From Cytophagales bacterium (GTDB taxonomy: Bacteria > Bacteroidota > Bacteroidia > Cytophagales > UBA9547): DNA of 64,000 nt. The notes beneath the pieces were generated by a model. That model made no database searches. It worked only from the letters and a program-made list of their open reading frames with translations, and had not been told where the DNA came from. Made by a program: the position numbers and the translations under genes. The stretch is taken from the NCBI GenBank assembly GCA_013297755.1, contig JAAFIH010000025.1, forward strand, positions 1 through 64,000, in the 5' to 3' direction. Positions 54,371-63,596 of the stretch are shown piece after piece (positions within the stretch are counted from its first letter, which is position 1; each line of letters opens with the position of its first letter).

Positions 54371-55549
54371 ATGCATATAATTTTTTTTGAAGAGTTAAAA
54401 ACACAACAATCTCTGCTTCCTTTTACGTTTACAAGGCCACACAGCCACATAAGATGTGGTATTTTTACGATTGCCGAAAAATGGCAAAATGCTTTTCTAA
54501 ATAGTACTATTTCTTATCTGTGTATGGATAAAATGTTGGCTAAAAAATTCCCAACACATAATGAATCTTTAAATTTATATATCAATAGTGCCTTTCTTCC
54601 AAACCCAGCATGGGTAAAACATATTCATCAACTAAGCCCCAATAGTGGCCTAATGTATCAAAATAAGTTGGTAGCTTATTTGACAAATACCCGTTTCTCA
54701 ATAGAAGAATTACAAGATTTAGAGACCAACAAATGTATGTCGATAACTGATCATATCAGTAAGATTACTAAAAAATGGCATATTTTTGAACTTAATGCAA
54801 GTGAAATTAAATCTGACATAACATATATAAAGTTACACAATAAGAACATAGGTGTAAACGACTCATTTTCAAAGTGTTATAATCCAGAAAATATTTTTGT
54901 TGAAGAAGGTGCTAAGGTATATGCCTCAGTCCTTAATGCTACCAATGGCCCAATTTATATAGGCAAAAATGCAGAAGTGCAAGAGGGTACACTTATTAGA
55001 GGCTCGTTTGCACTTTGCCAAGATTCGGTTACAAATATGGGTACAAAAATAAGAGGCGATGTTACGATAGGTCCAGGTGCTAAAGTGGGTGGCGAAATTA
55101 GCAATTCTGTCATTTTTGGATATTCAAACAAAGCACACGATGGTTTTTTGGGCAATTCTGTCATTGGAGAGTGGTGCAATTTAGGGGCCGATACCAATAC
55201 ATCAAACTTAAAAAATAATTATAGTCCTGTATCATTATATGATTATTCTACAAATCAGTTTGAAAACACAGAACTTCAGTTTTGCGGCCTCATGATGGGC
55301 GACCACTCCAAATGTAGCATCAACACTATGTTTAATACAGGCACTGTGGTAGGCGTAAATGCTAATATTTTTGGTGCTAATTTTCCGCCAAAACAGATAC
55401 CATCTTACGCTTGGGGTGGCTCAGATGGTTTTGAAAAATATAATTTTGAAAAAGCCATAGAAGTGGCCAAAGTGGTATATCAACGTAGAAATAAGTTACT
55501 TACTGATATAGATATAGAAATACTAAAAAACATACATAATATTACTTAA
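54371..55549 (+). CDS. GlmU-like left-handed beta-helix protein
   Basis: 392 residues. The N-terminal half (IIFFEELKTQQSLLPFTFTR PHSHIRCGIFTIAEKW) is a degenerate nucleotidyltransferase-like domain lacking the classical GxGTRMxxxxPK loop. From about residue 170 hexapeptide repeats form a left-handed beta-helix (VFVEEGAKVYASVLN, PIYIGKNAEVQEGTLIRGSF, IRGDVTIGPGAKVGGEISN, FGYSNKAHDGFLGNSVIGEW). This is the GlmU-family protein type widespread in Bacteroidota and distinct from the real GlmU. Probable sugar-nucleotide or acyl transfer role; substrate unproven. Its stop lies 13 bases before the next gene. Confidence 0.8.
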   Translation: MHIIFFEELKTQQSLLPFTFTRPHSHIRCGIFTIAEKWQNAFLNSTISYLCMDKMLAKKFPTHNESLNLYINSAFLPNPAWVKHIHQLSPNSGLMYQNKLVAYLTNTRFSIEELQDLETNKCMSITDHISKITKKWHIFELNASEIKSDITYIKLHNKNIGVNDSFSKCYNPENIFVEEGAKVYASVLNATNGPIYIGKNAEVQEGTLIRGSFALCQDSVTNMGTKIRGDVTIGPGAKVGGEISNSVIFGYSNKAHDGFLGNSVIGEWCNLGADTNTSNLKNNYSPVSLYDYSTNQFENTELQFCGLMMGDHSKCSINTMFNTGTVVGVNANIFGANFPPKQIPSYAWGGSDGFEKYNFEKAIEVAKVVYQRRNKLLTDIDIEILKNIHNIT

Positions 55550-55561
55550 ATTTACCTTTTT

Positions 55562-56209
55562 ATGGCTCTACACATTCACTCTTTTACTTTTAATTCATTA
55601 CAAGAAAACACCTATATTGTGTACGATAATACCAAACAATGTGTTATCATAGATCCTGGTTGTGCTGATAAACAAGAACAACAAGAACTGGCACAATTCA
55701 TTGATTTGAAGCAACTTACGCCCAAGTACTTGCTCAATACGCACTGCCATATCGACCATATATTGGGCAATTATTTTGTAAAAAATCATTACAAAATCAA
55801 CCTTGTTATACATGCCAACGACCATCAAACATTACGCTCTGTCAAATTATATGCGGCCATGTATGGTTATCCTAATTATCAAGAAACAGAACCAGATATT
55901 TTTATTACAGAAGGCGAAAAAATTACTTTTGGCGACACCAGCCTAGATGTATTGTATGTGCCAGGCCATGCCCCTGGTCATATTGCTTTTGTGCATCATG
56001 AATCCAAAAATATATTTGCAGGCGATGTGCTTTTTTATAGAAGCATAGGTCGCACAGATTTGCCAGGTGGCCATCATGCTACTTTGATAGATAGTATTAA
56101 AAATAAATTATTTTCACTTTCCGAAAATTATACAGTACATCCTGGCCATGGACCACAAACAAATGTGTATGATGAGAAAAAGTTAAATCCATATCTCAAA
56201 AATAAATAA
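55562..56209 (+). CDS. MBL-fold metallo-hydrolase (glyoxalase II-like)
   Basis: 215 residues. Metal ligands: LNTHCHIDHILGN (HxHxDH) near residue 60-72, VPGHAPGHIAFVHH near 140, FAGDVLFYRSIGRTDLPGGH (Asp) and YTVHPGHGPQT. Common in Bacteroidota as a cytosolic thioester or phosphoester hydrolase of the GloB/YcbL group. Start 13 bases after the beta-helix gene suggests one operon. Confidence 0.9.
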   Translation: MALHIHSFTFNSLQENTYIVYDNTKQCVIIDPGCADKQEQQELAQFIDLKQLTPKYLLNTHCHIDHILGNYFVKNHYKINLVIHANDHQTLRSVKLYAAMYGYPNYQETEPDIFITEGEKITFGDTSLDVLYVPGHAPGHIAFVHHESKNIFAGDVLFYRSIGRTDLPGGHHATLIDSIKNKLFSLSENYTVHPGHGPQTNVYDEKKLNPYLKNK

Positions 56210-56307
56210 ACTTAATTAATAGAATAAAGTCATTTTTTATACTTTATTAGTGCTTCTATAATTTACGAATTGTTAAAATTGAATTTACACTACTTGATAT
56301 GTAAGAT

Positions 56308-57609
56308 ATGTTTTACAAACAACTAATACGAGCTAGAAAAAACTTCAGAAACAGCCAAGACATCAAAGGCGAACTTACTCGGCTTTGGTTTTCTATTTTC
56401 ATTGGAGTATTTGCCACCATGGCTAGCCTTTCTTTAGCTATTTTTGATTTATACAATCACCGAACCATTATTTTTTGTGTAGATATAGTTACCACTTTTT
56501 GCTACATTATAGCTTTAGTTTTATTTTATTTTGGCCAAACAAGGCTTCCAAAATACATCATTTTTTTCTCAGGCTATATAGGAATCATCATAAATTCATC
56601 CTTTTTGGGAATCAATTCTGGTCTAACATATCTTTGGTTTCCTTACGTATGTGGTGTATTTATATTATTTGATATAAAAAAAATTAAAAAAATTATTACT
56701 TTATTAGCATTAATACTTTTGGCCATTGCTTTTTTGGAATATACCGAATACCAATTATTTCACGATACATCACTTTCTAAAATCAATACCAAATATTATA
56801 CTTTTTTATGTTATTTAATAAGTATTGCTATCTTATCAATCTACATTTATACCCTGCACTATGCCAATGAAAGATATAAAAACAGAATTACAATAATTAA
56901 TAAAAGCTTACGAAACAGCAACTCAAATCTAAGAAAAGTAAACCACGAATTGGATAGTTTTGTGTACAAAACTTCTCACGATTTGCGTGCTCCACTCACA
57001 TCGCTACTTGGACTTATAGAAATAGCCAAAATCGAAAAAAACGTAGATACTATCAAACAATATCTTGTATTGTGCGAAAAATCAGTTTTTAAACTCGATT
57101 CTTTTATTATTGATATATTAAATATATCCAAAAACGAGCGTCAAGAAATTCAATCCAATGAAATTGATTTTGAAATTCTTATTTCAGAAATATTACTACA
57201 ACTTGAGTATCTCGACAATAGTAATCGAATAGAAACTAAGATAATCATAAACGATAGTGATACATTTTTTTCTGACAAAAGAAGAATAAATATCGTACTT
57301 AACAATCTGATTACCAATGCCATTATTTATGCTGATTTATCAAAAGAAAAATCGTTTTTGGACATTAGAATAGTAATAAATAAAGGAAACTGTGTATTAA
57401 CTTTTTTAGATAATGGCATTGGTATCAAACCACTTGATATAGAAAAAGTGTACCAAATGTTTTACAGAGCATCTGCCGCTGGCAATGGCTCTGGGCTTGG
57501 GCTGTATATTGTAAAAGAAACAGTTGCAAAACTGAATGGATCCATTGCTATCACATCTGAATATGGCCATTGGACTTCAATAAAAATTACACTCCCAAAT
57601 TTAAAATAG
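56308..57609 (+). CDS. Membrane sensor histidine kinase, orphan copy B
   Basis: 433 residues. N-terminal membrane part with several hydrophobic segments (LWFSIFIGVFATMASLSLAI, TTFCYIIALVLFYFGQ, CYLISIAILSIYIYTLHYAN), then H-box YKTSHDLRAPLTSLLGLIEI, N-box NNLITNAIIYADLS, G1 LDNGIGIKP, G2 GNGSGLGLYIVKETVAKLNG. Same size, topology and box spacing as the kinase at 39434-40771, so they are paralogues. No response regulator next to it; it probably signals to a distant regulator. Confidence 0.87.
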   Translation: MFYKQLIRARKNFRNSQDIKGELTRLWFSIFIGVFATMASLSLAIFDLYNHRTIIFCVDIVTTFCYIIALVLFYFGQTRLPKYIIFFSGYIGIIINSSFLGINSGLTYLWFPYVCGVFILFDIKKIKKIITLLALILLAIAFLEYTEYQLFHDTSLSKINTKYYTFLCYLISIAILSIYIYTLHYANERYKNRITIINKSLRNSNSNLRKVNHELDSFVYKTSHDLRAPLTSLLGLIEIAKIEKNVDTIKQYLVLCEKSVFKLDSFIIDILNISKNERQEIQSNEIDFEILISEILLQLEYLDNSNRIETKIIINDSDTFFSDKRRINIVLNNLITNAIIYADLSKEKSFLDIRIVINKGNCVLTFLDNGIGIKPLDIEKVYQMFYRASAAGNGSGLGLYIVKETVAKLNGSIAITSEYGHWTSIKITLPNLK

Positions 57610-58019
57610 TACCAAAAATAGTTTTTTTTATATTTACCTGTTTATCTAAAAAAAAAATTTAATATAAAAAACATAAAAATTACTTATTGATACATTCATT
57701 TTAAATAAATTATAGGATAAATTATAATCAAAAAAAGATTTTAATTAAGTTTGTATTTATAAATCAATGTTGTGATTTGCTTTGAGCAAATTATAGTATT
57801 TATTTTGTAAGTGAATAATTCGCAATTTTGAAATGTAAATCAAAGAATGAATGTTATTCTAGGCATTTTTTACATTTATAGGGGCTCTTGAAAATACATT
57901 TGTGGTTTTTGATGTTCATATTTGATATTTGTAAAAAATTCTAAAAATGCAATGATTTGATATTTTCAAAAAATTGTCAAGCGTAAATTATTGCACCAAA
58001 AACTTAAATTATCAGCAAA
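57610..58019. other. AT-rich gap upstream of accD
   Basis: 410 bases with no recognised gene, RNA or repeat. It must hold the accD promoter, but I could not pick a convincing box. Confidence 0.4.
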
Positions 58020-58865
58020 ATGGCTTGGTTTAAAAGACAAGAGAAAGGAATAGTAACAGCTACCGAAGACAAAAAAGAAGCTCCAGATGGGCTTTGGTAT
58101 CAGTGTCCGAATTGTAAAAAAATTCAACATATAAGAGAACATAGAGGCAATGCTTATACTTGTATAGAATGCAACTACCACGAACGCATGGATGCTGCAC
58201 GCTATTTTGAGCTTCTTTTTGACGACAATGAGTTTACAGAATTGGACGAAAACATGATTTCTGGCGACCCACTTTCGTTTACTGACACCAAAAAATATAC
58301 AGATAGAATAAAAGCTACAATCAAAAAAACTGGGCTAAAAGATGCCTTACGCTCTGGTTATGGCAAAATTAATAATTTGGATATTGTCATCGCTTGCATG
58401 GATTTTGGATTTATAGGGGGCTCTATGGGGTCGGTCGTTGGCGAAAAAATAGCACGTGCTATGGACAAGGCCATCGCCATGAAAGTGCCTTTTTTGATGA
58501 TTTCAAAATCTGGAGGTGCTCGTATGATGGAGGCTGGATATTCGCTGATGCAAATGGCCAAAACCTCGGCCAAAATTGCTCTTATGGACAAAGCCAAAAT
58601 TCCTTATATATCGCTCCTTACAGACCCTACTACTGGTGGTGTTACTGCATCTTATGCTATGTTGGGCGATTTTAATATTTCAGAACCCAATGCTCTCATT
58701 GGTTTTGCTGGCCCTCGTGTAATCAGAGAAACGATTGGCAAAGACCTGCCAGAGGGCTTCCAAAGTGCAGAGTTTTTGCTCGAACATGGTTTCTTAGATT
58801 TTATCGTTGATAGAAAAGATATGAAAGAAAAACTTACTGATTTGATAAAATTATTACAAAACTAA
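58020..58865 (+). CDS. accD: Acetyl-CoA carboxylase carboxyltransferase subunit beta
   Basis: 281 residues, normal length. Transfers CO2 from biotin carrier to acetyl-CoA, the first step of fatty acid synthesis, with AccA. N-terminal zinc ribbon [20 protein letters not shown] with IEC (two CxxC pairs, residues about 28-50), then the crotonase-like core: [40 protein letters not shown] and [18 protein letters not shown]. accA is not in the window. Confidence 0.96.
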   Translation: MAWFKRQEKGIVTATEDKKEAPDGLWYQCPNCKKIQHIREHRGNAYTCIECNYHERMDAARYFELLFDDNEFTELDENMISGDPLSFTDTKKYTDRIKATIKKTGLKDALRSGYGKINNLDIVIACMDFGFIGGSMGSVVGEKIARAMDKAIAMKVPFLMISKSGGARMMEAGYSLMQMAKTSAKIALMDKAKIPYISLLTDPTTGGVTASYAMLGDFNISEPNALIGFAGPRVIRETIGKDLPEGFQSAEFLLEHGFLDFIVDRKDMKEKLTDLIKLLQN

Positions 58866-58881
58866 ATACATAGTTTAATAG

Positions 58882-59017
58882 AAAAGCCCATTTAGCTGTT
58901 ATTATGTCAAATTCAGTATGAATTAACAATTAAAAAAAGTCCGAAATGGCCTCTCCCTTTTATGGGGAGGGGTTGGCGTTGGGCTTTTTAAATCAAAATA
59001 ACTAAACGGGCTTTTTT
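58882..59017 (+). terminator. Compound terminator after accD
   Basis: Outer arms AAAAGCCCATTTAG (58882-58895) and CTAAACGGGCTTTTTT (59002-59017) pair. Inside is a second hairpin, AAAAAGTCC to GGGCTTTTT with a CTCTCCC/GGGGAGGGG core at 58951-58972, from the dispersed GC-rich repeat family. Confidence 0.55.
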
Positions 59018-59161
59018 ATAGTTTAAAATTATTTCAGTAATATTTTATATGTTTTATTTCGCATAATTTGTAAAATGTACTGCAATCATTTTATTTTTTT
59101 TAAAATTTAATATTTCATACTTAATACAACTTTTATCATAATCTAGGATTAGCATACTGGC

Positions 59162-59845
59162 ATGAGAAAAATAAATATAGCAATTGATGGATTTTCTTCG
59201 TGCGGCAAAAGTAGCACTGCTAAGATTATTGCTAAACAACTGGGCTATGCTTACATAGATACTGGAGCTATGTATAGGGCCATAACACTCTATTTTACAG
59301 AACATTATATCAATAGCACAGACCCCATAGCTGTAAGCCATGCTTTAGAAAAAATAGAACTAAAATTTGTGCCAAACTTACAAACCAACCAATCAGAAAT
59401 TTTTTTGAACGGCCTCAACGTAGAAACCGAAATACGCAAAATGTACATTGCCGAGCGCGTGAGCGAGGTAGCTGCCATAGTTGATGTTCGCAGAAATTTG
59501 GTGGCGCAGCAACAACGAATGGGCAAAAAAAAGGGAATTGTAATGGATGGACGTGATATTGGAACTATGGTTTTTCCAGATGCTGAGTTAAAAATTTTTA
59601 TGACTGCTGATGTGCAAGTACGTGCAGAGAGAAGACAAAAAGAATTGTTTGAAAAAAACGAACTCGTAGAACTGCACAAAGTTATCGAAAATCTAAAACA
59701 TCGAGACAATATAGACACCAACCGCTCAGAAGGCCCCCTCAGAAAAGCACAAGAAGCCCTCGAAATAGACACTACCTTTATTACCTTTGACGAACAAGTA
59801 GATATCATCATGGGTATGGCTTTGAGTAAGATTTATTTGGATTAG
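59162..59845 (+). CDS. cmk: Cytidylate kinase
   Basis: 227 residues. Phosphorylates CMP and dCMP with ATP in pyrimidine nucleotide salvage and synthesis. P-loop INIAIDGFSSCGKSSTAKII near residue 4-23 (Cys replaces the usual Gly or Ser of the loop), DTGAMYRAITLYF near 36-48, then VMDGRDIGTMVFPDAELKIF and the lid region ADVQVRAERRQKE, RDNIDTNRSEGPLRKAQEAL. Single gene; ATG at 59162. Confidence 0.95.
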   Translation: MRKINIAIDGFSSCGKSSTAKIIAKQLGYAYIDTGAMYRAITLYFTEHYINSTDPIAVSHALEKIELKFVPNLQTNQSEIFLNGLNVETEIRKMYIAERVSEVAAIVDVRRNLVAQQQRMGKKKGIVMDGRDIGTMVFPDAELKIFMTADVQVRAERRQKELFEKNELVELHKVIENLKHRDNIDTNRSEGPLRKAQEALEIDTTFITFDEQVDIIMGMALSKIYLD

Positions 59846-59914
59846 GTATTGATAATCAAAAATGAGAAATAGTTTTCACTTGCAAACTTATTGTAAAATA
59901 AGCCTATAAAATCC

Positions 59915-60003
59915 AATGTCGTTTGCATAAAAATCCTACCATCTTTCTATTTTGGAGAAAACCTAAGATAGAGGAAATAAAAAATGCTTATGTAAACTAC
60001 ATT
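59915..60003. repeat. Dispersed ~90-bp inverted-repeat element, copy 3
   Basis: Ends AATGTCGTTTGCATAA and, on the other strand, AATGTAGTTTACATAA form terminal inverted repeats (14 of 16). The core TTTGGAGAAAACCTAAGATA shares sequence with copies at 12748 and 24807. The element can fold into one long imperfect hairpin. The rest of the gap 59846-60149 holds nothing else recognised. Confidence 0.6.
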
Positions 60004-60149
60004 ATTATAAAGCCCAAAATTTCTTAATTGTTTTTTTCGAAATTTAATTCAACTAATATATAACCTTATTCCCTTTTAATCTCTTTCATTTTACTTTAAA
60101 AAGAAAGTTTTAAGCTTGGCTAGACGACTAAATAAACTAAATTTGAAAT

Positions 60150-61448
60150 TTATTCTAAGAATATTTTTTTGTAGATATGCTCACCTGAATCTAAGTTTAT
60201 TTTAACATAAACTAAACCTTTGTAATTAGTTTTGATTACTTTATTATCATGTGTTTCTGAATGCCCAAAATTATTATAAACAATAATTGAGGAAATATCT
60301 AAATTAGTTTCAATAAAGAAAACACCATTCTTACTTGGATTTGGAAAAACAGTTATAAGTTCGTCAAACTTTTTATGGTTGATTGTAGATGTAATAGTTG
60401 ATACAACTGTAGAAACCGAACTATTAGCTCCATAAATATCAAAACTTTTGTTAGAACAATAACCCCCTAAACCAGAAGCTATAATAAAATTATTTTTGTA
60501 GTCGAAATCGTATAAAGAAAATGCTAAAATTGCATCATGAAATTTAGACCATGTTAGACCACCATCAAAAGTTCTGTATAAACTTGAGTTTATACTATTA
60601 TTGTCAGTGGCTGATAATATTCCTGTAGATGTTGTAATAAATTTAACTTCATATATATTATCAAAGTTTAAACCTGAAATAGAAGTCCAAGTAACACCAC
60701 CGTTGGTTGTTTTGTAAAGATGTGAATTTGAATTAGAAATCATAAAACCTATATTTTCAGTAATAAAGTCTATTTTATTTACAAAACTTGTAGTTTTAGC
60801 CAAATTTTGACCAGCAACACTTACCCAGTTTTGTCCACCATCAGTAGTTTGTGAAAGAATAGAGTAGTCTAAATCTACAGAAACTGCAAATGCAATCTTT
60901 GGAGAAATAAAACTTACATCTTTAAAATTATTTCCAACATTATGAGAAATATTTACCCAGTTTTCTCCACCATCAATAGTTTTACTTATTATTCCATTGT
61001 CAGTAAATATAAAACCAACACTAGTATTTACAAAATGAACTATTGATTCAGTAGAGAATAATCCAGAGATAGTACTAGAACTCCAAGTTAAACCAGCATT
61101 CAAAGTTTTACAAAGTATAACATTAAGGTCTGCATCATTGCCTATTGCATATCCAATAGTCGAAGTTACAAAACAAATATCTTCTATACCTGTTGTACCT
61201 CTATAAACCTCTTTCATAGTAACTCCCCCGTTCGTAGTCAAATACATAATTCCATACATAGAAAAACCAGAACCAAGCCCAAATCCACCCAAAACAGCAC
61301 TACTTCCAGATGAAATGGCAACTGCCCTGATTTGACTAGAGGTAAAAGGATTAGAGTTATTTACCCACTGGGCTTTAAGTTCAAGAGTAAAAACAGAAAA
61401 AAATAAAAGAATAAAATTGTAAAATTTCTTACTAACTATTTTTTGCAT
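60150..61448 (-). CDS. YCF48/BNR-repeat secreted protein with T9SS type A sorting domain
   Basis: 432 residues. Signal peptide region (YNFILLFFSVFTLELKAQW), then a beta-propeller of repeated units: TNGGVTMKEVYRGTTGIEDI, LNAGLTWSSSTISGL, IDGGENWVNISHNVG, TDGGQNWVSVAGQNL, TNGGVTWTSISGLNF, FDGGLTWSKFHDAI, each with the G-x-x-W BNR mark. The C-terminus ITVFPNPSKNGVFFIETNLD, SSIIVYNNFG, VYVKINLDSGEHIYKKIFLE is a type A T9SS sorting signal. Secreted or surface protein; ligand unknown. Confidence 0.85.
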   Translation of the reverse strand: MQKIVSKKFYNFILLFFSVFTLELKAQWVNNSNPFTSSQIRAVAISSGSSAVLGGFGLGSGFSMYGIMYLTTNGGVTMKEVYRGTTGIEDICFVTSTIGYAIGNDADLNVILCKTLNAGLTWSSSTISGLFSTESIVHFVNTSVGFIFTDNGIISKTIDGGENWVNISHNVGNNFKDVSFISPKIAFAVSVDLDYSILSQTTDGGQNWVSVAGQNLAKTTSFVNKIDFITENIGFMISNSNSHLYKTTNGGVTWTSISGLNFDNIYEVKFITTSTGILSATDNNSINSSLYRTFDGGLTWSKFHDAILAFSLYDFDYKNNFIIASGLGGYCSNKSFDIYGANSSVSTVVSTITSTINHKKFDELITVFPNPSKNGVFFIETNLDISSIIVYNNFGHSETHDNKVIKTNYKGLVYVKINLDSGEHIYKKIFLE

Positions 61449-62053
61449 ATAAAAAGTTTTTTTAAGTTATTGTGCAAAGTTAAAGTTCTATTTCATTTAT
61501 GCAAAATTTGTAACCATTATTTTAAAAGGTCGTTTTTTTAAATTAAGTGCTTTCTAAGGTAAATAGTCAAACTTGTCTTTTGTCTATAAATTCTTTAACA
61601 AGTCTATTCTAAAATTTTAATTAATTTTTAATTATTACTTTAAAAAAATTGTTTTTTTTGTGATTTTACAAATTATTCTTTTATTCTATGTGTATAACAG
61701 TCAATTAAAAAAGTTTTAAGGTAAAAATATATTGTTTGTTAAAAATTGATTTATGTTAAGTTTTTTGAAAATATATTGAAAAATTTAAAATTTCTTTTTT
61801 GTACTCAACATAATCAACTTTATTAACTTACATAAATCCTCACTCAAAATAATAAAAATGTCATAACTTGATACATTTTAAACCAAGGATAATTTTAAAT
61901 CATTAGTTTTTTGACTCATGCCCCAAAAAAAATTAAAATACTATTAAATTAAAGTGGCTTTAGTTTCAAATCTAAAAATTAATTTTACATTTACATCATC
62001 ATTTTACAATGTATGTTTTAATTCATTATTTCCAAAAAAATATATAACTATTT
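61449..62053. other. AT-rich gap, nothing recognised
   Basis: 605 bases, A/T-rich, between the divergent BNR protein and sbtA genes. No ORF of note, no tRNA-like or hairpin structure that I can support. Confidence 0.5.
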
Positions 62054-63049
62054 ATGGATTTTTCTTCAATATTATCAAACTTTCTATCAGCTCCAGTACT
62101 TTTCTTTTTTCTAGGTTTAATTGCCGTTTTGGTAAAATCAGATTTGGAGGTGCCACCAGCCATTGCCAAATATTTTTCGCTTTATTTATTGTTTGATATT
62201 GGTATCAAAGGCGGCCAAGAGCTATTCCATAGTGGATTCACGAGCGATATTTTAGTTATCATCTTGGCATGTATAGTGATGTCGTTGATAGTGCCTGTGG
62301 TGGCATTTTTTGTTTTAAAAATTAAACTAGACGCTTACAATGCAGGTGCCATAGCAGCTACTTATGGCTCTGTGAGTGCTGTTACGTTTGCCACTGCCCA
62401 AACTTATGTGGCCAACCAAGGCATAAATGCAGGTGGATATATGGTAGCAGGTATGGCCATTATGGAATCTCCAGCCATTATCATGGGGCTTTTGATGATA
62501 AGAATGAATGTAAAAAACGATAGCAATGAATTGAACGGCACTGCACACAAGAAATCTAGTTTGAAAGATGTAGTAAAAGAGGCCGTTTTTAATGGTTCGA
62601 TAGTACTTTTGGTAGGAAGTTTATTGATAGGATACCTGGCTGGCGACAATGGCGAAAAAGAATTGCATGGTTTTGTAAAAGATATTTTCAAAGGAATGTT
62701 GGCACTATACTTATTGGATATGGGCTTGGTGGCTGGTAGCAGGATGTCGGCCCTCAAAAAATCTGGCTTGTTTTTAGTAGGATTTGCCATTATTACACCT
62801 TTGGTAAATGCTGCACTAGGTATTGGTATTTCTTACATGATTGGTATGTCGGTGGGCGATGCTTTCTTGTTTACTATTTTGTGTGCCAGTGCATCTTACA
62901 TTGCTGTACCTGCAGCAATGCGTATGGCTGTGCCACAGGCAAATATGAGCTTATTGCTGCCTATGGCTTTGGCGGTTACGTTTCCTTTCAATATCATTTT
63001 AGGTATACCAACGTATTTGATGATTATAAAATCAATTTGGGGAGTTTAA
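62054..63049 (+). CDS. sbtA: Sodium-dependent bicarbonate transporter, SbtA family
   Basis: 331 residues, inner membrane, about ten hydrophobic segments in two halves. Family blocks: PVLFFFLGLIAVLVKSDLEV, KYFSLYLLFDIGIKGGQELF, AIAATYGSVSAVTFATAQTY (conserved GSVSAVTF), MAIMESPAIIMGLLMIR, then LLDMGLVAGSRMSALKKSG and CASASYIAVPAAMRMAVPQA. In cyanobacteria SbtA is a Na+/HCO3- symporter; in heterotrophs it may supply bicarbonate to carboxylases such as acetyl-CoA carboxylase. No SbtB gene follows, so the usual PII-like regulator is absent from the window. Confidence 0.9.
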   Translation: MDFSSILSNFLSAPVLFFFLGLIAVLVKSDLEVPPAIAKYFSLYLLFDIGIKGGQELFHSGFTSDILVIILACIVMSLIVPVVAFFVLKIKLDAYNAGAIAATYGSVSAVTFATAQTYVANQGINAGGYMVAGMAIMESPAIIMGLLMIRMNVKNDSNELNGTAHKKSSLKDVVKEAVFNGSIVLLVGSLLIGYLAGDNGEKELHGFVKDIFKGMLALYLLDMGLVAGSRMSALKKSGLFLVGFAIITPLVNAALGIGISYMIGMSVGDAFLFTILCASASYIAVPAAMRMAVPQANMSLLLPMALAVTFPFNIILGIPTYLMIIKSIWGV

Positions 63050-63151
63050 TCGTTTAGTTGCTTTATACAAAAGGATAGACGTTAGGGGTTGGTGTTGGTA
63101 AATACAAAAAATTTAACACCATCCCATTTTCAACATTAATATTTAGAATTT

Positions 63152-63577
63152 ATGCTACATTGGATATATAACCCAACTCGAAAAGTAAAAAGAGCCTTTG
63201 ACGAACTCGATCGTGAAAAAAAAGTGCACGATAGCGAACACAATGTCATACAAGATGTGCTACAAATGGCCAAAGAAAATGGATTGCGACCAAGCGACAT
63301 CAAAAGTTTGGAACATGAAATAGATGCCGAACATTTAGTAACTCCAACCACTACTTTAGAACGCATCAATCAGCTGATTTATATGGAAAAAATAATGATG
63401 GCCGATTTGAACATGGACACTGCCGAACTTGATTTTTTGATAGAATTTGCCCGTTATATACAGCTTCCGTCAGATATTTGCCCATTGATTGTCAGAGATA
63501 TATACTTTGATATGCGTGCCGAAAAAACTGATCCAGAAATTGTGGCAGATATTGTAAATGATTTTAAATTACTATAA
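63152..63577 (+). CDS. Hypothetical 141-aa protein, possibly TerB-like helical fold
   Basis: All-helical, charged. The stretch TTLERINQLIYMEKIMMADL NMDTAELDFLIEFARYIQL resembles the repeated helix pairs of TerB-type domains, but conserved metal ligands are not evident, so the family is unsure. The gene is intact (ATG 63152, stop at 63577) and lies 20 bases before the next gene, probably one operon. Confidence 0.5.
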   Translation: MLHWIYNPTRKVKRAFDELDREKKVHDSEHNVIQDVLQMAKENGLRPSDIKSLEHEIDAEHLVTPTTTLERINQLIYMEKIMMADLNMDTAELDFLIEFARYIQLPSDICPLIVRDIYFDMRAEKTDPEIVADIVNDFKLL

Positions 63578-63596
63578 ATAAGTTTTGCTAAAACAC

